NCBI GenBank assembly: GCA_963714795.1
Contig: CAVQPS010000009.1
Span: forward strand, 186,001-250,000
DNA from: DATIXJ01 sp963714795
GTDB lineage: Bacteria > Bacteroidota > Ignavibacteria > UBA10030 > SZUA-254
DNA length: 64,000 nucleotides
Direction of reading: 5' to 3'
Below the pieces are notes generated by a model. It did not search any database and was not told the origin of the DNA. It saw nothing but the letters and a program-made list of their open reading frames with translations. A program made the translations under genes and the position numbers. This document shows, piece after piece, positions 10,082 through 18,587 of this stretch (positions are counted from its first letter, which is position 1; every line of letters starts with the position of its first letter).

Positions 10082-10519
10082 ATGATTGCCCTCGGTGCCG
10101 ATCACGCAGGTTTCGATTATAAAGAAAAGATCAAAGAGCTGTTGAAGTCTAAAAAAATTGAATTTATCGACTTCGGCACAACCTCTGCGGAATCAACAGA
10201 TTATCCCGATTATGCACACAAAGTTGCTGAATACGTCGGCTCCGGTAAAGCGGAATTCGGGATCCTCGTATGCGGAACGGGTATCGGAATGGCGATTGTC
10301 GCAAACAAACATAACGGCATCCGCGCAGCCAATGTCGAATCGGTAGAAGCGGCACGCCTTGCACGTCAGCATAATAATGCAAACATTCTCGCCATCGGTG
10401 CCCGACTTACACCGTGGGAAAAAGCAAAAGACATTATCGACATGTTCCTTGCAACGGCATTTGAAGGCGGGCGGCATCAGCGGCGGGTCGATAAAATTCA
10501 CACATTAACCAATCTGTAA
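10082..10519 (+). CDS. rpiB: Ribose-5-phosphate isomerase B
   Basis: RpiB interconverts ribose 5-phosphate and ribulose 5-phosphate in the pentose phosphate pathway. The 145-residue sequence shows GADHAGFDYKEKIKELL at the N-terminus, the catalytic loop VCGTGIGMAIVANK (Cys base) and ARQHNNANILAIGAR. Its length is standard. It begins 7 bp after the barrel gene; an AGGAA overlapping the upstream stop region can serve as ribosome binding site. The homologous LacAB or allose isomerases are less likely given the next gene, glyA, an arrangement common in many bacteria. Confidence 0.93.
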   Translation: MIALGADHAGFDYKEKIKELLKSKKIEFIDFGTTSAESTDYPDYAHKVAEYVGSGKAEFGILVCGTGIGMAIVANKHNGIRAANVESVEAARLARQHNNANILAIGARLTPWEKAKDIIDMFLATAFEGGRHQRRVDKIHTLTNL

Positions 10520-10549
10520 CTTTCCATCATTGAGCAGGACTGGAGCGCT

Positions 10550-11837
10550 ATGAATCATCTCAGTGCACAGGATCCGGAAATTTTTCAGGCAATCCGGAAC
10601 GAAAAAAACCGACAAAACACAAAACTTGAACTGATCGCTTCCGAAAATTTCGTCAGCATGGCCGTGATGGAAGCAATGGGTTCGGTGATGACCAATAAAT
10701 ACGCTGAGGGATATCCCGGCAAACGATATTACGGCGGCTGTGAATTTGTCGATGTTGCTGAAAACCTCGCCCGCGACCGGGCAAAGCAATTGTTCGGCGC
10801 GAAATATGCAAACGTCCAGCCGCATTCCGGTTCGCAGGCGAACATGGCGGTTTACTTTACATTCCTCAAACCGGGCGATCCGGTGTTGGGAATGAATCTC
10901 TCGCACGGCGGGCATCTGACGCACGGATCACCGGTCAACTTCTCCGGACAATTATATAAATTTTCCGCTTACGGCATCAACAAAGAGACCGGCACGATCG
11001 ATTATGACGAAGTGGAAACAATTGCAAAACGCGAAAAACCGAAAATGATCACCGTCGGTGCAAGTGCGTATTCCCGCAATATCGATTACAAAGCGTTCAG
11101 GCAGATTGCCGATGCAGTCGGCTCTTTCCTGTTTGCCGACATCGCCCATCCGGCAGGTTTGATTGCAAAGAAATTATTGAATGACCCGATTCCGCATTGT
11201 CATGTCGTTACATCCACGACACACAAAACATTGCGCGGACCGCGTGGCGGATTAATCCTGATGGGAAATGATTTTGAAAACCCGTTCGGACTTGTTGCGC
11301 CGAAATCCGGTCGTACAAAAATGATGTCGGAATTAATCGATTCGATGGTCATTCCCGGGAATTCAGGGCGGTCCGCTAATGCACGTGATTGCCGCGAAAG
11401 CCGTCGGCTTCAAAGAAAATCTCCAGCCGGAATTTGAAACATACGCAAAGCAAATCATCAAAAACTCTCAAACACTCGCAAAAAAATTGATGAGCCTGGG
11501 ATATTATATTATTTCAAACGGAACCGACAATCATCTGATGCTCGTCGATGTCCGGAACAAGAACCTCACCGGCAAAGACGCTCAGGAAGCGCTCGATCTC
11601 TCCGGCATCACGGTCAATAAAAATTCTGTTCCGTTCGACGATAAAAGTCCGTTGATTACAAGCGGCATCCGCATCGGCACACCGGCACTCACAACCCGCG
11701 GCATGAAAGAAAAGGAAATGGAACTTGTCGGCGATTTGATCGATGAAGTATTAAAGAATATCGGATCGGTCGGCGTCTATAAAGATGTCGAACAAAAAGT
11801 AAAACAGTTATGTGAGAAGTTTCCGCTGTATTCATAA
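10550..11837 (+). CDS. glyA: Serine hydroxymethyltransferase, frameshifted
   Basis: GlyA converts serine and tetrahydrofolate into glycine and 5,10-methylene-THF. The first frame (10550 to about 11358) has the typical LELIASENFVS, NKYAEGYPGKRYYGG and the PLP-lysine motif TTHKTLRGPRGG. It derails right after DSMVIPG. The second frame resumes with the expected PLMHVIAAKAVGFKE and runs to 11837. Within CCCGGGAATTC at about 11353-11363 one base is extra: removing an A restores the family-typical VIPGIQGGPLMHV. The joined protein is about 428 residues, normal for GlyA. Because the gene is nearly always essential, a sequencing or assembly insertion is the likely cause. Confidence 0.9.
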
Positions 11838-11893
11838 ATCATGTTCTTACAATTCGTATTCTGATCGTGAGATCAAAGAAAGAATAACGTCCA

Positions 11894-12691
11894 TTGGCTG
11901 AAGCAGAAGGCGATATCGAAACACCGAACGACGAAGAACCCCAAACCGACGAACAGGAAATGTCGTTCTTCGAGCATCTCGAAGAATTGCGGTGGCGCAT
12001 CGTCAAAGCCGCATTAGGATGCCTGGTTGCAATTATTATTTGCGGTATTTATTCCGATTGGATCGTCAACAACGTCGTCATTCGCCCGAGCAAGCTGACG
12101 ACGCCGCCGCTGAATCTCATCAATACTATTCCGTACGGGCAGATCACTTTTTACATGATGGCGGTGCTTGTCGCGGCACTCATTCTCAGTTCTCCGTGGA
12201 TATTGTACCAGCTCTGGCAATTCATCCGGCCGGGGCTCATGCCAAAAGAACGGAAATACATTTCCGGTATCGTAACCTATACAACGCTCTGTTTTCTTCT
12301 CGGGGTGGCGTTCGCGTATTTTCTTATGCTGCCGTACATGCTGCAATTTTTCGCTTCGTTCGGATCAACGGGAATCCAAAACTGGATTTCGATCGATGAA
12401 TATATGAGTTTCAGTCTCCAACTGATTTTGCTGTCCGGATTGATTTTTGAATTGCCGATGATCTCGTATTTTCTCGCGCGGTTCGGGATCATGACGCCGG
12501 CATTCATGCGCAAATACCGCCGCCATGCCATCGTTGTCATTCTTATTATTGCCGCTGTCGTTACGCCGACAACCGATCCGTTCACCATGACTATTTTTTC
12601 GCTTCCGATGTTCGTATTATATGAAGTCAGCATCTGGGTTGCATCCATTGCCAAGAAAAAACGGGACGCCCGTTCAACTTCTGAAGAATAA
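11894..12691 (+). CDS. tatC: Sec-independent translocase subunit TatC
   Basis: TatC is the six-helix inner-membrane receptor for twin-arginine signal peptides. The sequence contains the N-terminal hallmark SFFEHLEELRWRI, a conserved cytoplasmic loop region PWILYQLWQFIRPGLMPKER, SFGSTGIQNWISIDEYMSF and the helix-5/6 region with VVTPTTDPFTM. Six hydrophobic segments are visible. The listed start is a TTG; a later ATG at 11960 (MSFFEHLEEL) is a credible alternative, because the first 22 residues are acidic and low in complexity. TatA/B homologues are not in this window. The polyprenyl synthase gene begins 8 bp downstream. Confidence 0.92.
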   Translation: MAEAEGDIETPNDEEPQTDEQEMSFFEHLEELRWRIVKAALGCLVAIIICGIYSDWIVNNVVIRPSKLTTPPLNLINTIPYGQITFYMMAVLVAALILSSPWILYQLWQFIRPGLMPKERKYISGIVTYTTLCFLLGVAFAYFLMLPYMLQFFASFGSTGIQNWISIDEYMSFSLQLILLSGLIFELPMISYFLARFGIMTPAFMRKYRRHAIVVILIIAAVVTPTTDPFTMTIFSLPMFVLYEVSIWVASIAKKKRDARSTSEE

Positions 12692-12699
12692 ATCGACGA

Positions 12700-13671
12700 A
12701 TGAATTTACAAGCAATTTTACAACCTATCGAAGAAGAGCTGGACCGGTTTGACGATCGTTTTCGAACTGCGATCCGATCCAATGTCGCATTTGTCGATAT
12801 GATTGCCCGGTACATCGTCAAACAAAAAGGGAAACGCATCCGCCCCGCACTTGTTCTGCTCACCGCCAAAGCATGCGGTGAAGTCAATGAGAGCACCTAC
12901 CGCGGTGCATCGCTCGTCGAAATCCTTCATACCGCAACGTTGATCCACGATGATGTGGTCGACGATGCCGATACGCGTCGCGGACTTGCATCGATCAATG
13001 CCGTCTGGAAAAATAAGATCGCCGTCCTGATGGGCGATTATATGCTGGCAAAAGGATTGTTGTTATCGATCGATAACGGCGATTTTCATTTTCTGCAAAT
13101 CACATCCGATGCCGTTCGCAGAATGAGTGAAGCGGAAATTCTTCAGATTGCCAAAAGCCGGGATCTCGATATCGACGAGAAGACATATTTTAAAATTATT
13201 TCCGATAAAACCGCATCGCTTCTTTCAACATGCTGCCGGATCGGGGCGTCAAGCGCTACATCAAATCCCGAAACCCTGGAACGTATGAAAACATTCGGAG
13301 AAAATATCGGCATGGTGTTTCAGATCCGCGACGATCTCCTGGATTATACCGGGCGGAAAAGCATCACCGGAAAGCCGACGGGGCTGGACCTGAAGGAAAA
13401 AAAGTTAACTCTTCCGCTGATCTATTCCTTAACGCAATCGCCGCGAAGCCGGTCGAAACAGATTCTCAAGATCATCAAAAACGGTGCAAAGACAAAAGAG
13501 CTTCAGGCAGTCGTCGAGTTCGCTCATGAATTCGGCGGTATTCAGTACACAATTGAAAAAGCAGAACATTTTTCCAAACTCGCTCTCCAGGCACTCGAAC
13601 CGCTTCAGTATTCACCATCAAAAGAATCCCTGACATCGTTTGTCGATTACGTCATGGAGCGAAGCAAATAA
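12700..13671 (+). CDS. Polyprenyl diphosphate synthase
   Basis: An all-trans prenyltransferase that chains isopentenyl diphosphate onto an allylic primer. It shows GKRIRPALVLLTAKA, the first aspartate-rich motif LIHDDVVDDADTRRG, the NKIAVLMGDYMLAKGL region and the second Asp-rich motif QIRDDLLDYTG with K390-like ITGKPTGLDLKEKKLTLPL. The 323-residue length suits medium to long-chain enzymes (octaprenyl/heptaprenyl type, as for menaquinone tails), but product length cannot be read reliably. Last gene of the run that starts at 6220. Confidence 0.9.
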   Translation: MNLQAILQPIEEELDRFDDRFRTAIRSNVAFVDMIARYIVKQKGKRIRPALVLLTAKACGEVNESTYRGASLVEILHTATLIHDDVVDDADTRRGLASINAVWKNKIAVLMGDYMLAKGLLLSIDNGDFHFLQITSDAVRRMSEAEILQIAKSRDLDIDEKTYFKIISDKTASLLSTCCRIGASSATSNPETLERMKTFGENIGMVFQIRDDLLDYTGRKSITGKPTGLDLKEKKLTLPLIYSLTQSPRSRSKQILKIIKNGAKTKELQAVVEFAHEFGGIQYTIEKAEHFSKLALQALEPLQYSPSKESLTSFVDYVMERSK

Positions 13672-13721
13672 ATAATACACTCACCGACACCGAAAACCGG
13701 TTGATGGTATATGATTAGGAA

Positions 13722-13749
13722 TTGATCGGATTTCTGTGTATGTTATAGG
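13722..13749 (+). promoter_or_regulatory. Candidate promoter of the cold-shock gene
   Basis: TTGATC (13722-13727) and TATAGG (13744-13749), 16 nt apart, would start transcription about 145 nt before the cold-shock start codon. Long leaders are usual for cspA-type genes. The match is modest. Confidence 0.3.
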
Positions 13750-13814
13750 GTGAATTAACAGTACACCGCTTGTATAGTCCTACTGATGAACCGTACGAAT
13801 CCTCCAAAAGTCGC

Positions 13815-13870
13815 AACGCCATCATTCAGATAAGCTGGTTGGCGTACACTTTGCCCGGCGGTTTGCCGGG
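13815..13870 (+). promoter_or_regulatory. Structured 5' leader of the cold-shock gene
   Basis: Two hairpins can form before the start: ACGCCA (about 13816) pairs with TGGCGT (about 13843), and CCCGGC (13854-13859) pairs with GCCGGG (13865-13870) around a GGTTT loop. The second lies about 30 nt from the AUG. Cold-shock mRNAs often use leader structure as a thermosensor; that role is inferred here. Confidence 0.4.
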
Positions 13871-13901
13871 TCGTCATAAATACACGAAAGGATAAGTTCT
13901 A

Positions 13902-14105
13902 ATGGAAAAAGGAACTGTCAAATGGTTCAATGCAGCAAAAGGTTTCGGTTTCATCGCACGCACAAGCGGCGAAGATGTATTCGTCCACTTTAATGCGATT
14001 TCTGCAAGCGGCTACAAGAGCTTGAATGAAGGCGACAACGTGGAATTCGAAGTCGAAAAAGGTCCCAAAGGCCTCAACGCATCGAACGTCAGCGTTATCC
14101 AATAA
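13902..14105 (+). CDS. Cold-shock (CspA-family) protein
   Basis: A 67-residue single CSD nucleic-acid-binding protein. RNP1 is KGFGFIAR and RNP2 is VFVHFNAI, within the standard GTVKWFNAAKGFGFI start. The family binds single-stranded RNA/DNA and melts secondary structure. An AAGGA lies 9 nt upstream of the ATG. It has a long structured leader and its own terminator, so it is a monocistronic unit. Confidence 0.95.
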   Translation: MEKGTVKWFNAAKGFGFIARTSGEDVFVHFNAISASGYKSLNEGDNVEFEVEKGPKGLNASNVSVIQ

Positions 14106-14129
14106 AAACAGAAACACGCTGTAACAACA

Positions 14130-14160
14130 AACCCTGCTCACAAGGCAGGGTTTTGTGTTT
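14130..14160 (+). terminator. Intrinsic terminator after the cold-shock gene
   Basis: CCCTGC and GCAGGG form a stem with a 7-nt loop, followed by TTTTGTGTTT. Confidence 0.85.
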
Positions 14161-14189
14161 ATAGCATCTGAAGGGACGGTAATTCATTC

Positions 14190-14276
14190 ATGCCCGATTT
14201 TTACAGGCATCTCATGGAAGAATTTCGTATGTTCAAAAATATCATGAAAAAAATTCGTTCTCAGGATGTCCGGTAA
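14190..14276 (+). CDS. Possible 28-residue upstream ORF overlapping the MFS start
   Basis: ATG at 14190 opens a frame (MPDFYRHLMEEFRMFKNIMK and eight more residues) whose TAA at 14274 lies inside the MFS gene, 8 bp past that gene's ATG at 14266. The arrangement would allow translational coupling. The best purine-rich stretch is about 14 nt upstream, which is too far for a good ribosome site. Possibly a leader peptide, possibly chance. Confidence 0.2.
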   Translation: MPDFYRHLMEEFRMFKNIMKKIRSQDVR

Positions 14277-15531
14277 TCTATTTCCTTCCGTTCGCGATCC
14301 GTACGCCGCTCTGCGGTTTCCGGAATACCGCAATTTTATCATTGCCTCATTTTTGTTTACGGTTGCACTTCTCGTCCAGGAAGTTGCTCTCGGTTATGAA
14401 CTCTATATCGTCACGAGAGATCCTCTCGCACTCGGGCTTACCGGTTTGGCAGAAGCGGTTCCGTTCATCGGACTTTCATTGTACGGCGGGCATATCGCCG
14501 ACCGGAACAGCAAACGCCGGATCATTCTTTTCAGCTCCGGCATCATCACCGTCGGTTCGTTCGTTCTGCACCTCGTTGCACGGGCGGATACGGCACAGCA
14601 CATTCCCACATCATTACTTGTCGGGGTTATTTACGGAATGGTTTTTCTAATTGGATTATGCCGTGCATTCCAATCGCCGGCAGCAATGTCGCTTCGCGCG
14701 TTTCTCGTTCCTGTGGAAGCGTACGAAAATGCGGCAACGTGGAGCAGTTCGGCATGGCAAGCCGGTTCGATTGTCGGCCCGACCATCGGCGGATTCCTCT
14801 TTGCCGGAATCGGGTTCTCTGACACATTGCTCGTTGTTGTCGGTTTACTCTGTATTGCCATATTTCTTTTTTCGCGCATCAGCGATAAACGGCAACCGGT
14901 AGAACCTGCCACCGAAAATTTAATCGAAAGCGTCAGGGAAGGATTGCGGTTTGTCTGGCACACCAAAACGATCCTCTATGCAATTTCACTCGACCTTTTT
15001 TCGGTTCTCTTCGGAGGAGTCGTCGCACTTCTGCCGATTTATGCAGAGGATATTCTGAAAGTCGGAGCGGAAGGATTGGGAATTCTTCGTGCAGCACCAT
15101 CGGTCGGAGCGGTGCTCACATTGCTCATTCTCTCACGCGTATCTCCGATGCATCATCCGTTAAGGAACCTGATGATCGCCGTTGCGGGGTTCGGTATCTC
15201 TATACTTGTTTTCGCAGTCTCCCCATGGATGGGATTATCTGTGATAGCATTGTTTTTCAGCGGTGCGTTCGACAGCATAAGCGTTGTTATCCGTCAAACT
15301 CTTCTGCAATTGATGACACCGGACGCAATGCGCGGACGTGTGATGGCTGTGAACGGTATTTTTGTATCGTCATCGAATGAGCTTGGAGCGTTTGAATCGG
15401 GAACTGCGGCTCGCATAATGGGTGTTATTCCGTCTGCGGTCTTCGGGGGCGTGATGACACTTGTTATTGTCGGGTGGGTTTCGTGGAAATCAAGAAAGCA
15501 GTTGAGGAAATCTGCCGAACCGCTAAATTAA
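14266..15531 (+). CDS. MFS efflux transporter (MFS_3/EntS-like)
   Basis: A 421-residue major-facilitator protein with about 12 hydrophobic segments. The motif-A region between TM2 and TM3 reads GHIADRNSKRRII, and a matching element RGRVMAVNGIFVSSSNELGAFESG lies in the second half, as in the enterobactin-exporter-like MFS_3 group. The cargo cannot be told from sequence; group members export siderophores or drugs. No biosynthetic genes for a siderophore are nearby. It stands alone, following the cold-shock terminator and convergent with the RRM gene, whose stop is 35 bp away. Confidence 0.82.
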   Translation: MSGNLFPSVRDPYAALRFPEYRNFIIASFLFTVALLVQEVALGYELYIVTRDPLALGLTGLAEAVPFIGLSLYGGHIADRNSKRRIILFSSGIITVGSFVLHLVARADTAQHIPTSLLVGVIYGMVFLIGLCRAFQSPAAMSLRAFLVPVEAYENAATWSSSAWQAGSIVGPTIGGFLFAGIGFSDTLLVVVGLLCIAIFLFSRISDKRQPVEPATENLIESVREGLRFVWHTKTILYAISLDLFSVLFGGVVALLPIYAEDILKVGAEGLGILRAAPSVGAVLTLLILSRVSPMHHPLRNLMIAVAGFGISILVFAVSPWMGLSVIALFFSGAFDSISVVIRQTLLQLMTPDAMRGRVMAVNGIFVSSSNELGAFESGTAARIMGVIPSAVFGGVMTLVIVGWVSWKSRKQLRKSAEPLN

Positions 15532-15565
15532 CTGCGGCGCAGAAAAATTTCAAACGATTGTACAA

Positions 15566-15841
15566 TTATTTTCTCGGAAACCTGCTTTTGCGTTTTCCGT
15601 CTTTCCTGTTCGCCTTCGTCACTGCCAGCGTTTTCCCGCCCCACGGTTTTCCGTTGAGCGTCGCGATCGCATCAAGAGCTTCTGCTTCAACAGGCATAAT
15701 GACAAAACCGTAGCCGAGCGGTTCGCCTGTTCGCTGGTTGGTGATGACTTCGGTGGTTTCGACTGTGCCGAATGCCGCAAACAGCGTGCGGAGATCGTTA
15801 TCGGTGACTTGCAGAGATAGGTTGCCTACATGGATATTCAT
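15566..15841 (-). CDS. RRM-type RNA-binding protein
   Basis: A 91-residue single RRM protein: RNP2 is IHVGNL at the N-terminus and RNP1 is LGYGFVIM (residues about 43-50), followed by a basic tail (RKDGKRKSRFPRK). Such small RRM proteins occur in cyanobacteria and in Bacteroidota and often respond to cold. It is the last gene of a minus-strand run (spt-like, GNAT, ilvE, usp, rrm), 35 bp after the usp gene. Whether it is co-transcribed with that run is not certain. Confidence 0.88.
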   Translation of the reverse strand: MNIHVGNLSLQVTDNDLRTLFAAFGTVETTEVITNQRTGEPLGYGFVIMPVEAEALDAIATLNGKPWGGKTLAVTKANRKDGKRKSRFPRK

Positions 15842-15875
15842 GTCAGGTCACTTTAGAAGAATGAAAATATGTTTA

Positions 15876-16379
15876 TTACCGGATCACAAATACCGGACAC
15901 CGTGCTTTTCGTATAACTTTTTCCGCCGTACCGCCGAACAGGATGTGTTCGACGCCGGTGTGCCCGTGACTGGAAATCATGATAAGATCGATATTCTCTT
16001 CTTCTGCCGCATCGATGATTTCGAGAAACGGTTTTCCCGTCCGCACAACTGCCCGGGCAGGAACAGCGTTATGAATAACGTCACGGACAAGATTTTTCAA
16101 TCCTTCTTCACCGCGTTTGCGCAGCTCGTTCCCGAAATCGGGTAACGCCACCTGGCCAAAACTGAAATCCGCGGGGTACATCGCCGGCTCGACCACATAG
16201 ACGAGAAGCAATTCCGCGTGAACAACGGCGGCAAACTCTACGGCATACCGGAGTGCAGATTTGGAATGATCGGAAAAATCGATAGGAACCAGGATGCGGT
16301 GAATGGAAAACAACTTTTGTTCGCCGTTTTCGCGTTCAGTCGCAGAACGCGGAGATTTTTTCTTTGATGAATCCTTCAT
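15876..16379 (-). CDS. Universal stress protein (UspA family)
   Basis: A 167-residue Usp domain with IHRILVPIDFSDHSKSALRY at about residues 27-46 and the ATP-binding-type glycine signature SSHGHTGVEHILFGGTAEKV near the end, followed by RKARCPVFVIR. The first 25 residues are a Lys/Glu-rich extension. The G-2x-G-9x-G-T spacing suggests that it binds ATP. It lies between ilvE and the RRM gene on the same strand. Confidence 0.9.
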   Translation of the reverse strand: MKDSSKKKSPRSATERENGEQKLFSIHRILVPIDFSDHSKSALRYAVEFAAVVHAELLLVYVVEPAMYPADFSFGQVALPDFGNELRKRGEEGLKNLVRDVIHNAVPARAVVRTGKPFLEIIDAAEEENIDLIMISSHGHTGVEHILFGGTAEKVIRKARCPVFVIR

Positions 16380-16431
16380 GGCACGTTTTCCTCCAAACTG
16401 AAACGAGGCTAAAACAGAAATCGAAACAGAA

Positions 16432-17361
16432 TTAATCCTTCACAATAAACTTCAGCCAGCCCCGCGAATCTTTACCGTCGCGGACAACTTCGAAAAATGC
16501 ATGTTGTACCGCCTTCGTGATCGGTCCGACATTCCCGTCGCCTACCGCCTGACGGTCGACGGAACGGATCGGCGTAATTTCCGCAGCAGTGCCGGTAAAG
16601 AAAATTTCATCGGCAACAATCAGCATTTCCCGCGAAACCGGCGCTTCCAGTAGGCGGTAACCGGCTTCCCGCAAAATCGTCATTGCGGCAGACCGCGTAA
16701 TACCGGGAAGGATGCTCGATGTAAACGGCGGCGTGTAGACGTCGTTATTCTTTACCATAAAAATATTTTCACCGCTTCCTTCGCTCACATGACCGTTCGT
16801 ATCGAGAGCGATGCCTTCCACAAATCCCGCTTTGATTGCTTCAATTTTGATCAATTGAGAATTCAAATAATTGCCGCCCGATTTGGCAATCGTCGGCAGA
16901 GTGTTTGCCGCAGGTCTCGTCCATGTCGAAACGCAGACGTCGATCCCCTTCGACAACGCGTCCGCGCCGAGATATGTTCCCCAATCCCACACCGCTATGG
17001 CAACATCCACAGGATTATTCAACGGGTTAACGCCGACGTCGCCGTACCCGCGGTACACGATCGGCCTGATATAACACGAGCGCATATTATTGACATGAAT
17101 CGTTTCAATAATTGCCTTCTCGAGTTCCTGACGGGTAAAGGGTATCGCGGCGTGATAAATTTTTACGGAATCGTAAAGACGTTCCAGATGCTTATCGAGA
17201 CGAAAAACCGCTACACCTTTTTTCGTATCGTAACACCGTATCCCTTCAAACCAGCTCGAGCCATAATGAACGACATGCGACAGAACATGAATCTTCGCAT
17301 CGTTCCAATTGACCATCTTTCCGTTCATCCAGATTTTTTCCACAGGTTTTACCGGCATCAT
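16432..17361 (-). CDS. ilvE: Branched-chain amino-acid aminotransferase
   Basis: IlvE (PLP fold type IV) transfers amino groups between branched-chain amino acids and 2-oxoacids. Visible are VHYGSSWFEGIRCYDT, the PLP lysine region TIAKSGGNYLNSQ, EGSGENIFMV and FFTGTAAEITPI. At 309 residues it is full length. It starts 11 bp after the GNAT gene, in the run headed by the serine-palmitoyltransferase-like gene. Its product oxoacids are precursors of iso-branched fatty acids, so the placement suggests supply of branched chains to sphingolipids; that link is an inference. Two adjacent start codons (MM) make the exact start uncertain by one residue. Confidence 0.9.
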   Translation of the reverse strand: MMPVKPVEKIWMNGKMVNWNDAKIHVLSHVVHYGSSWFEGIRCYDTKKGVAVFRLDKHLERLYDSVKIYHAAIPFTRQELEKAIIETIHVNNMRSCYIRPIVYRGYGDVGVNPLNNPVDVAIAVWDWGTYLGADALSKGIDVCVSTWTRPAANTLPTIAKSGGNYLNSQLIKIEAIKAGFVEGIALDTNGHVSEGSGENIFMVKNNDVYTPPFTSSILPGITRSAAMTILREAGYRLLEAPVSREMLIVADEIFFTGTAAEITPIRSVDRQAVGDGNVGPITKAVQHAFFEVVRDGKDSRGWLKFIVKD

Positions 17362-17372
17362 TCAATCCTTTC

Positions 17373-18494
17373 TCATGACAAATTGCAATCGTAAATACGA
17401 TACGTTTTATACCGATCGCCGTTCATCAATTCGGCGCCGCGGTTCATCATGGTGTTATCTTCAAGAACCCAACTCGCTTCTCCCTCGGCATATCCCGCAT
17501 TGTTGCATCGTTTGCCGGTCTCATAAAACAGTACACTTCCGGCACCTGTCTTCAAACGTTCGGGAACGACACCGAGGACGATAATGCGTGCCAGATTGAT
17601 TTTCTTTTTGTGAATCAATAATCGTGCGAACCCCGGAATCAAATAGCCCTTTTTATTATATTTGAACGCCACATTCAGATCGGGAAGCGAAAGGGAAAAT
17701 CCGATCGGATCTCCTTTATATTCTGCGATCAGCACAAGCTCCGGCACGACCACCGGTTTAAGATCTTTCGCAAGCGCCGCAAACTCCGCGTCGGTCATTG
17801 GCACGGCGCCCCAGTTATGTTGCCACGCTCTATTATAAAGGTCTTTGATAAGGGCAACTTCTTTATCGAATTCCTTCATATTAATTGTACGGAAGACCAA
17901 ACCCTCGCGTTTGCGAACCGCCTCCGCGACGCGGGCTAATTTCTCGGTAATAAACCGTTCCTTGAACAAATGATACGCGTACAGATCCTTCGCTTTTTTC
18001 ATCCCTGCTTTTTCCAACAGGGTCGCGTAATAGGGCGGATTGTACGGCATCAAAACCACCGGCGGCAAATCGAATCCGTCGATCAATAATCCGTATTCAT
18101 CGTTGACCGATGGCGATGCGGGACCGCGCAGTGCCGTCGCTCCCCGTTTTTTTACCCATTCCTTCGCGGTGCTGATCAAAGCATCGGCAACCGACTGATC
18201 GTTGATGCATTCAAAAAATCCAAAAAAACCGATTCTTTCGTTATGTTCTTTATTATGATTGTCATTGATGATCGCGCCGATGCGGCCGACGATCGTACCG
18301 TTCCGGCGGGCAACAAAAAATTCCGCTTCGGCATGTTGATAGAAGGGATTATTTTTCTTGTCCATCAATTTCCGACGGTCCATCAGGAGCGGCGGCACCC
18401 AGTGCGGGCTATCGCTGTAAATTTGCCAGGCGAACCGGATAAACTGTTCGATCTCCCGTTTGGATGAAACTGTTTGGATGTCAACGGTATTCAT
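17373..18494 (-). CDS. GNAT-superfamily acyltransferase, candidate bacterial ceramide synthase
   Basis: The 373-residue protein has SDSPHWVPPLLMDRR and NPFYQHAEAEFFVARR near the N-terminus, then VGRIGAIINDNHN, and the acyl-CoA-binding type segment VVPERLKTGAGSVLFYETG near the C-terminus. This long GNAT family was annotated as a generic N-acetyltransferase. The Caulobacter ceramide synthase bCerS belongs to the GNAT superfamily. Here the gene follows a serine-palmitoyltransferase-like gene on the same strand, with a CerR-like epimerase divergent, which supports N-acylation of 3-ketosphinganine. The start at 18494 is chosen because a GGAA precedes it; an upstream reading to 18554 adds 20 poorly convincing residues. 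The family is clear, the substrate inferred. Confidence 0.72.
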   Translation of the reverse strand: MNTVDIQTVSSKREIEQFIRFAWQIYSDSPHWVPPLLMDRRKLMDKKNNPFYQHAEAEFFVARRNGTIVGRIGAIINDNHNKEHNERIGFFGFFECINDQSVADALISTAKEWVKKRGATALRGPASPSVNDEYGLLIDGFDLPPVVLMPYNPPYYATLLEKAGMKKAKDLYAYHLFKERFITEKLARVAEAVRKREGLVFRTINMKEFDKEVALIKDLYNRAWQHNWGAVPMTDAEFAALAKDLKPVVVPELVLIAEYKGDPIGFSLSLPDLNVAFKYNKKGYLIPGFARLLIHKKKINLARIIVLGVVPERLKTGAGSVLFYETGKRCNNAGYAEGEASWVLEDNTMMNRGAELMNGDRYKTYRIYDCNLS

Positions 18495-18587
18495 AAGCGG
18501 AAATTCCATAGGTGAGCAATGGCGGAGAATTGGTTTCTGCCGGGGGACAGACAAAATGTATGAATCGAAAGAGCAACGGAAACGCGT

